Of a stretch of DNA of 36,812 nucleotides, positions 13,461 through 19,493 are shown piece after piece (positions within the stretch are counted from its first letter, which is position 1; the number at the start of each line of letters is the position of its first letter). The translations under genes and the position numbers were made by a program. Origin of the DNA: a virus; the IMG/VR virus record IMGVR_UViG_3300020582_000003, positions 1 to 36,812 of that record. One strand, 5' to 3'. The notes under the pieces are model-generated. The model saw only the letters and a list, made by a program, of their open reading frames with translations, did no database searches and was not told the origin of the DNA.

Positions 13461-14023
13461 CTTCCTCCGACATTTCCGCGCTGATTCTTTCCACCGCCAC
13501 GGCTTACGGCGTGGATCCTCGGCTGGCGCTGGAAGTGGCCATGCAGGAATCGGGACTCGATCAATCCGCCGTGAGTTCCGCCGGCGCGATCGGGATTTTT
13601 CAGTTGATGCCGGCGACGGCAGCGGACCTGGGCGTCGATCCCACCGATCCCACGCAAAACATTCAGGGCGGCGTGAAATATCTCTCCGAAATGCTTTCAA
13701 GGTATGGGAACAACGTGGCGGAAGCCCTGGGCGCGTACAACTGGGGCCCGGGCAACATGGACAAGGCCATCGCCGCGCACGGAGCGGGCTGGATGAATTA
13801 CGCGCCTCTCGAGACGCAGGACTACGTGCAGACGATCGTTTCCAACATTCAGAGCCAGTACACCGTGGCTCTGAATAGCGCGCCCTTGCCTGGCGCAACT
13901 GCCGCTGACGGGACGCCCGTGGACGAGGCAAGCGTGCTGCCAACGGGATGGTCATTCGGCACGGCGCTGTGGATCGGCGCGGCAGTAGTCGCCGGATGGA
14001 TTGTTTTTAGCCTCTTGGAGTAG
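13457..14023 (+). CDS. Lytic transglycosylase (SLT) with C-terminal membrane anchor
   Basis: A 188-residue enzyme that cleaves peptidoglycan glycan strands. The SLT/goose-lysozyme-like domain spans residues about 5-135, with catalytic Glu31 (QES), GAIGIFQLMP at 43-52 and AYNWGPGN near 93-100. After a Pro/Ala linker the protein ends with a hydrophobic segment (TALWIGAAVVAGWIVFSLL). An anchored SLT suits virion-associated local wall digestion at entry, as in membrane-containing viruses, more than bulk lysis. The start overlaps the previous stop (ATGA). Confidence 0.88.
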   Translation: MTSSDISALILSTATAYGVDPRLALEVAMQESGLDQSAVSSAGAIGIFQLMPATAADLGVDPTDPTQNIQGGVKYLSEMLSRYGNNVAEALGAYNWGPGNMDKAIAAHGAGWMNYAPLETQDYVQTIVSNIQSQYTVALNSAPLPGATAADGTPVDEASVLPTGWSFGTALWIGAAVVAGWIVFSLLE

Positions 14024-14052
14024 CAGCGCACATAGAGTGCGCGGTGGATAAA

Positions 14053-14553
14053 ATGTCCGACGATACGGGAATGGTTTTGTCGCAGGCTTCGCGTGAGTAT
14101 CTGGCGAAGGTGCATCCGGAGCTGGCTCGGCGCGTGGAGAATCTGGCCGAGGCGCTAGCCACGGACCTGATCTTGATTCAAGTGGACGCGGGGACCCGCA
14201 CCGCGGAGCAACAGCACGCCATCTGGGTAAAAGGGAGGGAACTGCCCGGCCCGATCGTGACTCATGCCGATTTGTACCAATCGAATCACGTGATCGGCTG
14301 CGCCGTGGACGTGTTCGTGGAAAACGTGGACACCGATACGCCGGACTGGGACGCCACGCATCCCGCCTGGCAGCGCATCGTGGAACTTGCTCCGCAATAC
14401 GGCCTGCGCGACGGCAAATCCTGGCACGATTTGCCGCACCTCGAGCTGGAAGAAATCCCCACGGAACCGACAGCGGAGATTCAGGCGCTGTGTAAAGCCA
14501 AGAGCGTCGAAGCCGTGTGGGATAAGCTGGCCATTTCACAATTCGATGCCTGA
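14053..14553 (+). CDS. M15-family peptidoglycan peptidase (endolysin candidate)
   Basis: A 166-residue zinc peptidase of the VanY/endolysin type that cuts peptide stems. Motifs: GTRTAEQQHAIW (residues 47-58), SNH plus AVDV with ligands His79 and Asp86, and WHDLPHLEL with His129 as the third ligand. There is no signal peptide, so a holin is expected. ATG 14053 follows GGTGGA; a GTG at 14044 would add three residues. It is followed by an overlapping small membrane protein. Confidence 0.88.
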   Translation: MSDDTGMVLSQASREYLAKVHPELARRVENLAEALATDLILIQVDAGTRTAEQQHAIWVKGRELPGPIVTHADLYQSNHVIGCAVDVFVENVDTDTPDWDATHPAWQRIVELAPQYGLRDGKSWHDLPHLELEEIPTEPTAEIQALCKAKSVEAVWDKLAISQFDA

Positions 14554-14695
14554 TGCCATGCAGCATCTCGTCAAACAGATTCTAGTCACCGCCGCCGTTG
14601 TGATTTTCGGCTATGCCGCGTTCGTCGCCGTCGTGGTGCTCCTGGCGCAATTCATCGATTGGGTAAAATGCGGAGGATTTAGGCAAGAAAGGTGA
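14546..14695 (+). CDS. Small single-pass membrane protein, 49 aa
   Basis: The start overlaps the M15 gene by 8 bases. The product has a 29-residue hydrophobic core (LVTAAVVIFGYAAFVAVVVL and following) and a short basic tail (KCGGFRQER). Coupling to the endolysin suggests a holin or antiholin; a virion membrane protein is the alternative. Confidence 0.6.
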   Translation: MPDAMQHLVKQILVTAAVVIFGYAAFVAVVVLLAQFIDWVKCGGFRQER

Positions 14696-14701
14696 ACCCC
14701 C

Positions 14702-15322
14702 ATGCCGATAGCGTCAGGACTTGCTGAAATCTGCCGTGAGATTTTGATGGACACGGAACCGCTTGGAACTGATCGTTTGACTCTCTTCGTGAATCCATTG
14801 GGCGCAAACGCACGGGACGGCCGGCGCAAACTCTTTCGAGACACGAATATGTGGCTATCTGGGCAGCTACCGGCACCGGATAAATTCGTGGCGACCGGGA
14901 TCAAATGCGTATTCCTCGAACCAGACGGGGAACTGATCCCGATCACGCACCCTCTATACTGGACATCTTCGATTGAATTTTACATTTCGGCCCGACGCTA
15001 CTGGGAATCAATCATCGCCGAAGTGGTCGATCCAATTCTTTTGACGAGTGTGGAGCAGTGGAACAAATTGGACCAAGACCGGAAAGTGCAGCTCATGCGT
15101 AGATTTGGACACGCTCTGTGCGGCGAAGGAATCCCGGCAGATCAAATCCTGGTTCCATCGTTTCCTCAAGATAAAAGGGCTGCCATAAGTCAACCCGACG
15201 TTATGGGTGTGATGATCGAATCGCAACAGAACTTCCAGGTGAAAATCGATCACCAGGGGAAATGGCCGCTAGTGCGCATCCTGTGCGTGCTGCAAGGAAC
15301 GGATTGGCGTCCAGTTTTTTGA
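14702..15322 (+). CDS. Capsid-candidate paralogue, 206 aa
   Basis: A 206-residue protein carrying the motif DTNM, QLPAP and GIKCVF at about residues 48-71, which matches the 1155 and 15879 proteins in spacing, followed by a strand-rich half with aromatic residues (SSIEFYISARRYW). The three probably share a fold, with this one as a minor capsid, penton or spike-base protein. No signal or membrane segment. The start has an AAGGTGAA ribosome site. The function is inferred from the motif and length. Confidence 0.65.
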   Translation: MPIASGLAEICREILMDTEPLGTDRLTLFVNPLGANARDGRRKLFRDTNMWLSGQLPAPDKFVATGIKCVFLEPDGELIPITHPLYWTSSIEFYISARRYWESIIAEVVDPILLTSVEQWNKLDQDRKVQLMRRFGHALCGEGIPADQILVPSFPQDKRAAISQPDVMGVMIESQQNFQVKIDHQGKWPLVRILCVLQGTDWRPVF

Positions 15323-15357
15323 TGTGGTAGGATTCCCGGAATCGAAGGCTGGGCTAA

Positions 15358-15402
15358 GGGCTCCCGTTTCAAACCCGTCGCGGGGTTCCGGCGCGGGAGC
15401 CC
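15358..15402 (+). terminator. Y-shaped stem-loop, terminator candidate
   Basis: GGGCTCCCG (15358-15366) pairs perfectly with CGGGAGCCC (15394-15402). Inside, AACCC (15372-15376) can pair with GGGTT (15383-15387). An AT-rich stretch with TTTT follows. It is 35 nt after a stop codon, in the 169-bp gap between the 14702 and 15492 genes; nothing else is evident in that gap except a small CCCC/GGGG hairpin near 15466. Confidence 0.5.
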
Positions 15403-15491
15403 GATTAAATTTTAACTAGGCCGTAAAAATTCAACACAGCCGTAAAATTCCAAGCGGCAATGTCCCCACAAGGGGAAAGAGAGCGAAATAG

Positions 15492-15878
15492 ATGAGCGTA
15501 TTAAAGAAGATCGGCATCTTTCTGGCGGGGGCGGCCGCGGACATCACCAAGATCATGGGGTTTCCGTTTATCAGCCAGTTGCTCGGCATGATTCCCGGCA
15601 AGCTGGGGCAAACGGTGACCACCGTGGCGGGCGACCTGAACACGTTCGCGGGAATCGTCTCCACCGCCGAGGCGATGTATCCCTCGATCGCGGGAGCCAA
15701 GACCGGCTCGGCGAAGCTGACGGCCGCCGCGCCCTTGGTGCAAAAGTCCATCCTGCTCTGGGCGGAATCGAACCTGCCCGGGCACAACAAGATCATCACC
15801 AGCCCGGAACTTTTCGCGCAGCACTGCCAGAATTTCACCAGCGCCTTTGCCGACATCCTCAACGATTTTGGGGAGTGA
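15492..15878 (+). CDS. Small protein with hydrophobic N-terminus, 128 aa
   Basis: A 128-residue protein with a hydrophobic, Gly-rich N-terminal 35 residues (VLKKIGIFLAGAAADITKIM), a Ser/Thr/Ala-rich middle and a helical C-terminus (SPELFAQHCQNFTSAFADIL). It could be a peripheral or single-pass membrane protein of the virion. The family is not identified. Its TGA is immediately followed by the ATG of the next gene. Confidence 0.7.
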   Translation: MSVLKKIGIFLAGAAADITKIMGFPFISQLLGMIPGKLGQTVTTVAGDLNTFAGIVSTAEAMYPSIAGAKTGSAKLTAAAPLVQKSILLWAESNLPGHNKIITSPELFAQHCQNFTSAFADILNDFGE

Positions 15879-16427
15879 ATGTCCGAGCCAGTCGTATTGC
15901 CACCCTACGTTCCCGCGAAGCCTCTCGTCCGCGTGAAAGATCATCTGTACGACACGCTTTTCCTGCCTGAAAACATGCCGCACGAAATATCGAATATGTT
16001 CGTGATCCCCGTGGGCTGCTACGCCGGAAGGAAAATCAAGGAACTGGAACACACCAACATGCAGATGTGCGGCTGCCTGCCCGCGCCCGAAGAATTTGGC
16101 GTGCGGGAAATCCAGTGCGCGTTTTATCAGGGCGGCGAATGGATCGCGCCGTTTCCCGGCAGATTAAAACTGCAGGTGGGACTGAGAATCGAATTGAGTT
16201 TTCCGACATCGAACATTCATAATCCACACGCGCGATCGCTGACGCACGTGCCGCCGCATCCTTACGGGAAAGGGTTTCTGGAATTGGAAGATCGTGAAAG
16301 GCCGATTCTCTCACGGCTGCGAACGATGGAGTATTTCACCTGCATTTTGGAACTGGAACGCAAGCCCGACATCCCCACCGACTTTCTCGCCGTACTGATC
16401 GGCGATCACTTCATCTATCAAGACTAG
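15879..16427 (+). CDS. Capsid-candidate paralogue, 182 aa
   Basis: A 182-residue protein with HTNM, CLPAP and REIQCAF at residues about 59-82, aligning with the 1155 and 14702 proteins, including the preceding F-x-I-x7-G-x4-K pattern. The remainder is strand-rich and ends with a charged C-terminal half. It is probably the same fold and another minor capsid protein. It starts directly after the previous stop and overlaps convergently by 17 bp with the minus-strand gene at 16411. Confidence 0.68.
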   Translation: MSEPVVLPPYVPAKPLVRVKDHLYDTLFLPENMPHEISNMFVIPVGCYAGRKIKELEHTNMQMCGCLPAPEEFGVREIQCAFYQGGEWIAPFPGRLKLQVGLRIELSFPTSNIHNPHARSLTHVPPHPYGKGFLELEDRERPILSRLRTMEYFTCILELERKPDIPTDFLAVLIGDHFIYQD

Positions 16428-16638
16428 CAGCGCGAAACTGCGCGAGTAGCGCCTGCGCGTTTTCCTGCACGGTGCGCAGCGTCTCCGGGAAATATTCCGC
16501 ACGGCAGTCCGCGCAAATCCCATCAGCCTTACCGAGCGAGCGCCCCTTCTTTTTCCCGCTCTCGCCGAGCGGGCCGGGAGCCTCGCTCTCACTTTTCACA
16601 TTCGATTCCGTTTTGCACCACGCGCACATGACAATCAT
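16411..16638 (-). CDS. Zinc-ribbon protein, 75 aa
   Basis: A 75-residue protein with CAWC near the N-terminus (residues 5-8) and CADC at 42-45, the usual spacing of small phage zinc ribbons. The middle is Lys/Gly/Glu-rich and the C-terminus is a helix (TLRTVQENAQALLAQF). ATG 16638 follows CAGAGGCAAAG. It is the last gene of the leftward block; the 164 bp before the methyltransferase end hold no visible feature. Confidence 0.7.
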   Translation of the reverse strand: MIVMCAWCKTESNVKSESEAPGPLGESGKKKGRSLGKADGICADCRAEYFPETLRTVQENAQALLAQFRAASLDR

Positions 16639-16802
16639 CGACTTTGCCTCTGAACTGAGGATAGCGCCACACACGGGCGGCCAGAATGGGGCACACGTAC
16701 CGTTCGGCTGGTACTTTCGTTTCCCGCCTTCGCCCGCCAAGAAACAATGGCGGGCTACGGCGCGATGAATCCCGCCATAGCGGATTCTATTGCGACGGCG
16801 GA

Positions 16803-18218
16803 TTAATCTAGAAACGGCAGTTCCACGTCGACGTTGCGCAGGCGGGCGAGGGCTAGTTTGCGGTATTCGTCCTGTTCGCCGTAGGCTACATCGGCCAGGA
16901 CGGCGTGGCGGCGCAGGGCGCGCGCTACGCGGCCCGTGGTGCCGCTGCCGGCGAAGGGATCGAGCACGAGGCACGGGCGCGTCTTGCCGTGCTGGCCGCG
17001 GCACTCGCAGGTGGGACGCCAGCCGATTGTTTTGATTTCCCGGATAACTTCGGGGCCTAATTGATTCGTCTCGTCAAGGTACTGCTCTGAGTTTTTCGTT
17101 TGCCCATCATGCGCAAGGGGGAATCCAGACCGATCGGTGCGCGTGATGCGTTCCCACGGGGCGCCGCACTGCGTACAGGCGCCGCGCGCGGACGTGGCCG
17201 CCAGGATGCACCGCCGGGGAATTTCTTCGGGAAACGTGGCAAAGTGCGCGCCGGAAAACGGCTGCGTGGGAAATGTCCAGACGTTGCGCAGATTACGGAA
17301 TCCAGTACCCGCCGTCCGCGAATCCACGCCATCAGCTTGCCGTTTCAGAATACTTGGCGCATGCCATGCCACACGATCGCCATCGGCCCCGGGGCCAATG
17401 TTGCCGCGCAATAATCCCAGATCACGCCCCTCGCTCGCCGGTTCGCGCACGGCGTCGGCGTCCCAGAAATATCGCTCCGATTTCGTGAGCATGAGGATGT
17501 GCTCGTAGGCGTCCGTGGGGCGATCGGTGCAGGATTCGGGCATGGGATTCGGCTTCGCCCAGATGATCATGGAGCGAATCCACCATCCATCTTGCTGCGC
17601 GGCAATGGCCACGCGCGCGGGGATCAGGCAGAGGTCTTTCGGTTTAAGGCTGCCTTGTGGCTTCTGTCCTCCGCGCTTCAATGCACCCGTTTCACCATAC
17701 AAACCGCTTTTACTACTGACATTCGACGGAGCTCCAGGTGAAAAGCCGCCACCGCCGCTGTAGCTATCGCCCACATTCCAGAACAGAACGCCATCGGGCC
17801 GCAGGACGCGGCGCATCTCCCACAGAATTTCCACCGTGTGAGAGACGTACATCTCGATCGTCGGCTCGAGCCCGTACGCGCCGCGCCACGCGCCGCAGCG
17901 GCAATGTGCTCCGTGACTCGTGGGCAGTGATTCGTGAAGCGATTCGTCAGACTTCATCTGAGATTCGCCATCGTCCTTAAAGAAAGTGTTCCAGTTGCTT
18001 TTTCCTCTCGGCGGGATTTGCCCCCCCCAAGCATGCACGTGGCCATTGTCACCGCCCCCCTCACGTCCGTTCGGGGCAAGCCACACGGATTCCTGCTCGC
18101 CGGCGTATTTGCGCAAGCCCCAGTATGGCGGCGATGTGACGATGCACTGCACGGACTCGTCCTCGAGCGGCAGGTGCCGGGCATCGGCCTGGATCAATTC
18201 AACGTCCGAAGAGTTCAT
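16803..18218 (-). CDS. DNA methyltransferase (beta class, N4-C or N6-A)
   Basis: A 471-residue S-adenosylmethionine-dependent methyltransferase. Motif IV TSPPYW is at residues 28-33, near the N-terminus, and motif I DPFAGSGTT is at 420-428, which is the beta-class order. CTQC and CEC near residues 352-405 suggest a structural zinc. TSPPYW favours N4-cytosine or N6-adenine chemistry; the target is not readable. No restriction enzyme is adjacent, so it is an orphan that likely protects virus DNA or regulates it. A heptamer-repeat stretch lies in frame at 17913-17937. The start overlaps the 18199 gene. Confidence 0.88.
   Translation of the reverse strand: MNSSDVELIQADARHLPLEDESVQCIVTSPPYWGLRKYAGEQESVWLAPNGREGGGDNGHVHAWGGQIPPRGKSNWNTFFKDDGESQMKSDESLHESLPTSHGAHCRCGAWRGAYGLEPTIEMYVSHTVEILWEMRRVLRPDGVLFWNVGDSYSGGGGFSPGAPSNVSSKSGLYGETGALKRGGQKPQGSLKPKDLCLIPARVAIAAQQDGWWIRSMIIWAKPNPMPESCTDRPTDAYEHILMLTKSERYFWDADAVREPASEGRDLGLLRGNIGPGADGDRVAWHAPSILKRQADGVDSRTAGTGFRNLRNVWTFPTQPFSGAHFATFPEEIPRRCILAATSARGACTQCGAPWERITRTDRSGFPLAHDGQTKNSEQYLDETNQLGPEVIREIKTIGWRPTCECRGQHGKTRPCLVLDPFAGSGTTGRVARALRRHAVLADVAYGEQDEYRKLALARLRNVDVELPFLD
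17913..17937 (+). repeat. Heptamer array R6 inside the methyltransferase gene
   Basis: GTGACTC, GTGGGCA, GTGATTC, GTGA on the plus strand. It lies in the methyltransferase reading frame and encodes the peptide around SLHESLPTSHG, in the variable region between the motifs. One of the few arrays that is not at a gene junction. Confidence 0.8.
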
Positions 18219-18396
18219 TTTGGACCGGGGATTTGGGATTTGGCGTGGGAGTCGGCGTCACGGGCGGATCGCCATACTGCGGGAAGGCGTAAGTCATTCT
18301 AGCGCCGCACTTTGGGCATGGTTTCGCGAGTATGGGCGAGAATCGAGCCTCGCGATGCGGGCAAATCTGGCACTTCACATCCCTACGGAAGCTCAT
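18199..18396 (-). CDS. Zinc-ribbon protein, 65 aa
   Basis: A 65-residue protein with CQIC (residues 9-12) and CPKC (27-30), then a Pro/Thr-rich tail (PVTPTPTPNP). The C-terminus overlaps the methyltransferase start by 20 bases, so the two are probably co-translated. It may bind nucleic acid or a protein partner. Confidence 0.65.
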   Translation of the reverse strand: MSFRRDVKCQICPHREARFSPILAKPCPKCGARMTYAFPQYGDPPVTPTPTPNPKSPVQNELFGR

Positions 18397-18442
18397 AAAC
18401 CCTTCCTATGGCGTCCCAATCGCCGGGAATGGGGCATCCTCG

Positions 18443-18469
18443 TCACCCTTCACTCCGTTCAGGGCAAGC
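18443..18469 (-). repeat. ACPERSEG-type palindromic repeat
   Basis: Plus-strand TCACCCTTCACT then CCGTTCAGGGCAAGC. The same family as 19461-19490 and, more diverged, 12480-12518. Repeats of this type are widespread in bacterial chromosomes. Confidence 0.8.
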
Positions 18470-18691
18470 CATCTCTCGGATTTCCTTTATTCGCAGGACT
18501 TCGGCGACGGTCCAGCCGTGCCCGGTGTGTCCGGGGTTGCCGGCGGCGCGATCGTAGAAGCGGAGCAGGTCGCGCAGGGCAGATTCATAATCGTCCAAGA
18601 GTCTCCAATCCTGAACCGTATTCGTCAGATCCCGATGCACTACTATCCGGCGCTTCGTCGGATTTTTGCGCGTACCGATTCGTTTGGTCAC
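18443..18691 (-). CDS. Small basic protein ending in a repeat-derived tail
   Basis: An 82-residue protein with a basic N-terminus (TKRIGTRKNPTKRRIVVHR) and an acidic helical middle (LLDDYESALRDLLRFYDRAA). The last eight residues (ACPERSEG) are encoded by the palindromic repeat at 18443-18469, so the original C-terminus has been replaced or extended. It overlaps the 18585 gene. Function unknown. Confidence 0.55.
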   Translation of the reverse strand: MTKRIGTRKNPTKRRIVVHRDLTNTVQDWRLLDDYESALRDLLRFYDRAAGNPGHTGHGWTVAEVLRIKEIREMACPERSEG

Positions 18692-18857
18692 GATGGACTT
18701 CCTGTAGTTCCCGCAATGCGCCCATGACGCATCCGTGTCTTTGGAATCCGTCCCATGTGTCGAATTCGTCTCCGCACTTCCCGCAAATCATCTTTACCCG
18801 GCGGCGTTTTTTGGACTGACTCCGTTTCCGGCCCGCGCATGTAGTGAGCCGTTTCAC
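18585..18857 (-). CDS. C2H2-like zinc-finger protein, 90 aa
   Basis: A 90-residue protein with a basic start, a zinc-finger-like CGKCGDEFDTWDGFQRHGC (residues about 25-43) and an acidic Ser-rich tail. The GTG start at 18857 overlaps the previous stop as GTGA. A later ATG (18791, starting MICGKC) is the alternative. It overlaps the downstream gene by 107 bases, so the real end of one of them may differ. Confidence 0.6.
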   Translation of the reverse strand: MKRLTTCAGRKRSQSKKRRRVKMICGKCGDEFDTWDGFQRHGCVMGALRELQEVHRDQTNRYAQKSDEAPDSSASGSDEYGSGLETLGRL

Positions 18858-19036
18858 TGAGACTCGATAAATTCCGCTGCTTTGATCGCCATATCTCTGG
18901 CCTGATCGGGTGTTTGAATCAGCAAGCGGCTATTCGCGTTGAGTAGCCATCCAGCCCAGAACGCAACTTCTGCGCCGCCTTCGTCCGGGACTTCGCCGGA
19001 AATCTGCCAGCGCCGTAGAAATTCCGAGACTTTCAT
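18854..19036 (-). CDS. Small protein, 60 aa, unknown
   Basis: A 60-residue protein with an N-terminal helix (MKVSEFLRRWQISGEV), an aromatic patch (AFWAGWLLNA) and a C-terminal helix. It is linked at both ends by four-base stop/start overlaps to its neighbours. Function is not recognised. Confidence 0.68.
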   Translation of the reverse strand: MKVSEFLRRWQISGEVPDEGGAEVAFWAGWLLNANSRLLIQTPDQARDMAIKAAEFIESQ

Positions 19037-19218
19037 TTGTTGAACAGATCCCTTTGCTCCGCGCGGGCCGGCAGCCTGGCGGGGGCTTCGCGCTTGGGGT
19101 GCTTTTCATCGAGGCAGGGGCCGACGCGGCCGCCGTCGATGCGATGCTCCGTCATGCGGTTGCAGGGGCGGCACCAGGCCGTCGCCGTCTCCGTCGATTT
19201 GGGAAAGTGCTCGGTCAC
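19033..19218 (-). CDS. Small zinc-binding protein, 61 aa
   Basis: A 61-residue protein with WCRPCNRMTEHRIDGG and a third Cys (GPC), a pattern seen in many short phage proteins that probably bind zinc. The C-terminus is Arg/Pro-rich. It overlaps both neighbours by four bases. Confidence 0.65.
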   Translation of the reverse strand: MTEHFPKSTETATAWCRPCNRMTEHRIDGGRVGPCLDEKHPKREAPARLPARAEQRDLFNK

Positions 19219-19457
19219 GGCAACCGCGATTCGATTGGCGGTCTACCACGTCCGCCGGGTTTCCATGGCTTAAAGTTTCGGCGCTTCCTGTTCCGTATTC
19301 TATTTTTCAGATAGCACTCTTTACATCTTTCGTTGCTAAACAACTGTTCTTTACCGCAGTAACCACACTTGCCCATTGCCGCTGTTTTACGCTGGAACAC
19401 AAACTGGCGGCTGACCCCTAACTTTCGCGCCAATTCGGAATAGCCTTTGCTTTTCAC
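19215..19457 (-). CDS. HTH plus zinc-ribbon protein, 80 aa
   Basis: An 80-residue protein with an N-terminal helix-turn-helix-like segment (YSELARKLGVSRQFVFQRK, residues 6-24), then a zinc ribbon (CGYC, CKEC; residues about 31-48) and a very basic Arg/Lys/Pro tail. It is likely a DNA-binding regulator. The GTG start lies in a short repeat-like TTCACGAATCACC stretch; the stop overlaps the next gene. It is the first gene after the ATPase in the leftward operon. Confidence 0.68.
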   Translation of the reverse strand: MKSKGYSELARKLGVSRQFVFQRKTAAMGKCGYCGKEQLFSNERCKECYLKNRIRNRKRRNFKPWKPGGRGRPPIESRLP

Positions 19458-19460
19458 GAA

Positions 19461-19490
19461 TCACCCTTCACTTCTTCGTTCAGGGCAAGC
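19461..19490 (-). repeat. ACPERSEG-type palindromic repeat, second copy
   Basis: TCACCCTTCACTTCTTCG then TTCAGGGCAAGC, filling the gap between the ATPase stop and the start of the 19457 gene, flanked on both sides by GAATCAC heptamer-like bits. Confidence 0.8.
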
Positions 19491-19493
19491 GAA

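Noticed and set aside
15358-15402. tRNA-like structure with T-arm-like GGGGTTCC
   Set aside because: It has an acceptor-like stem but only one inner arm and no anticodon arm or CCA; a terminator-type stem-loop is simpler.
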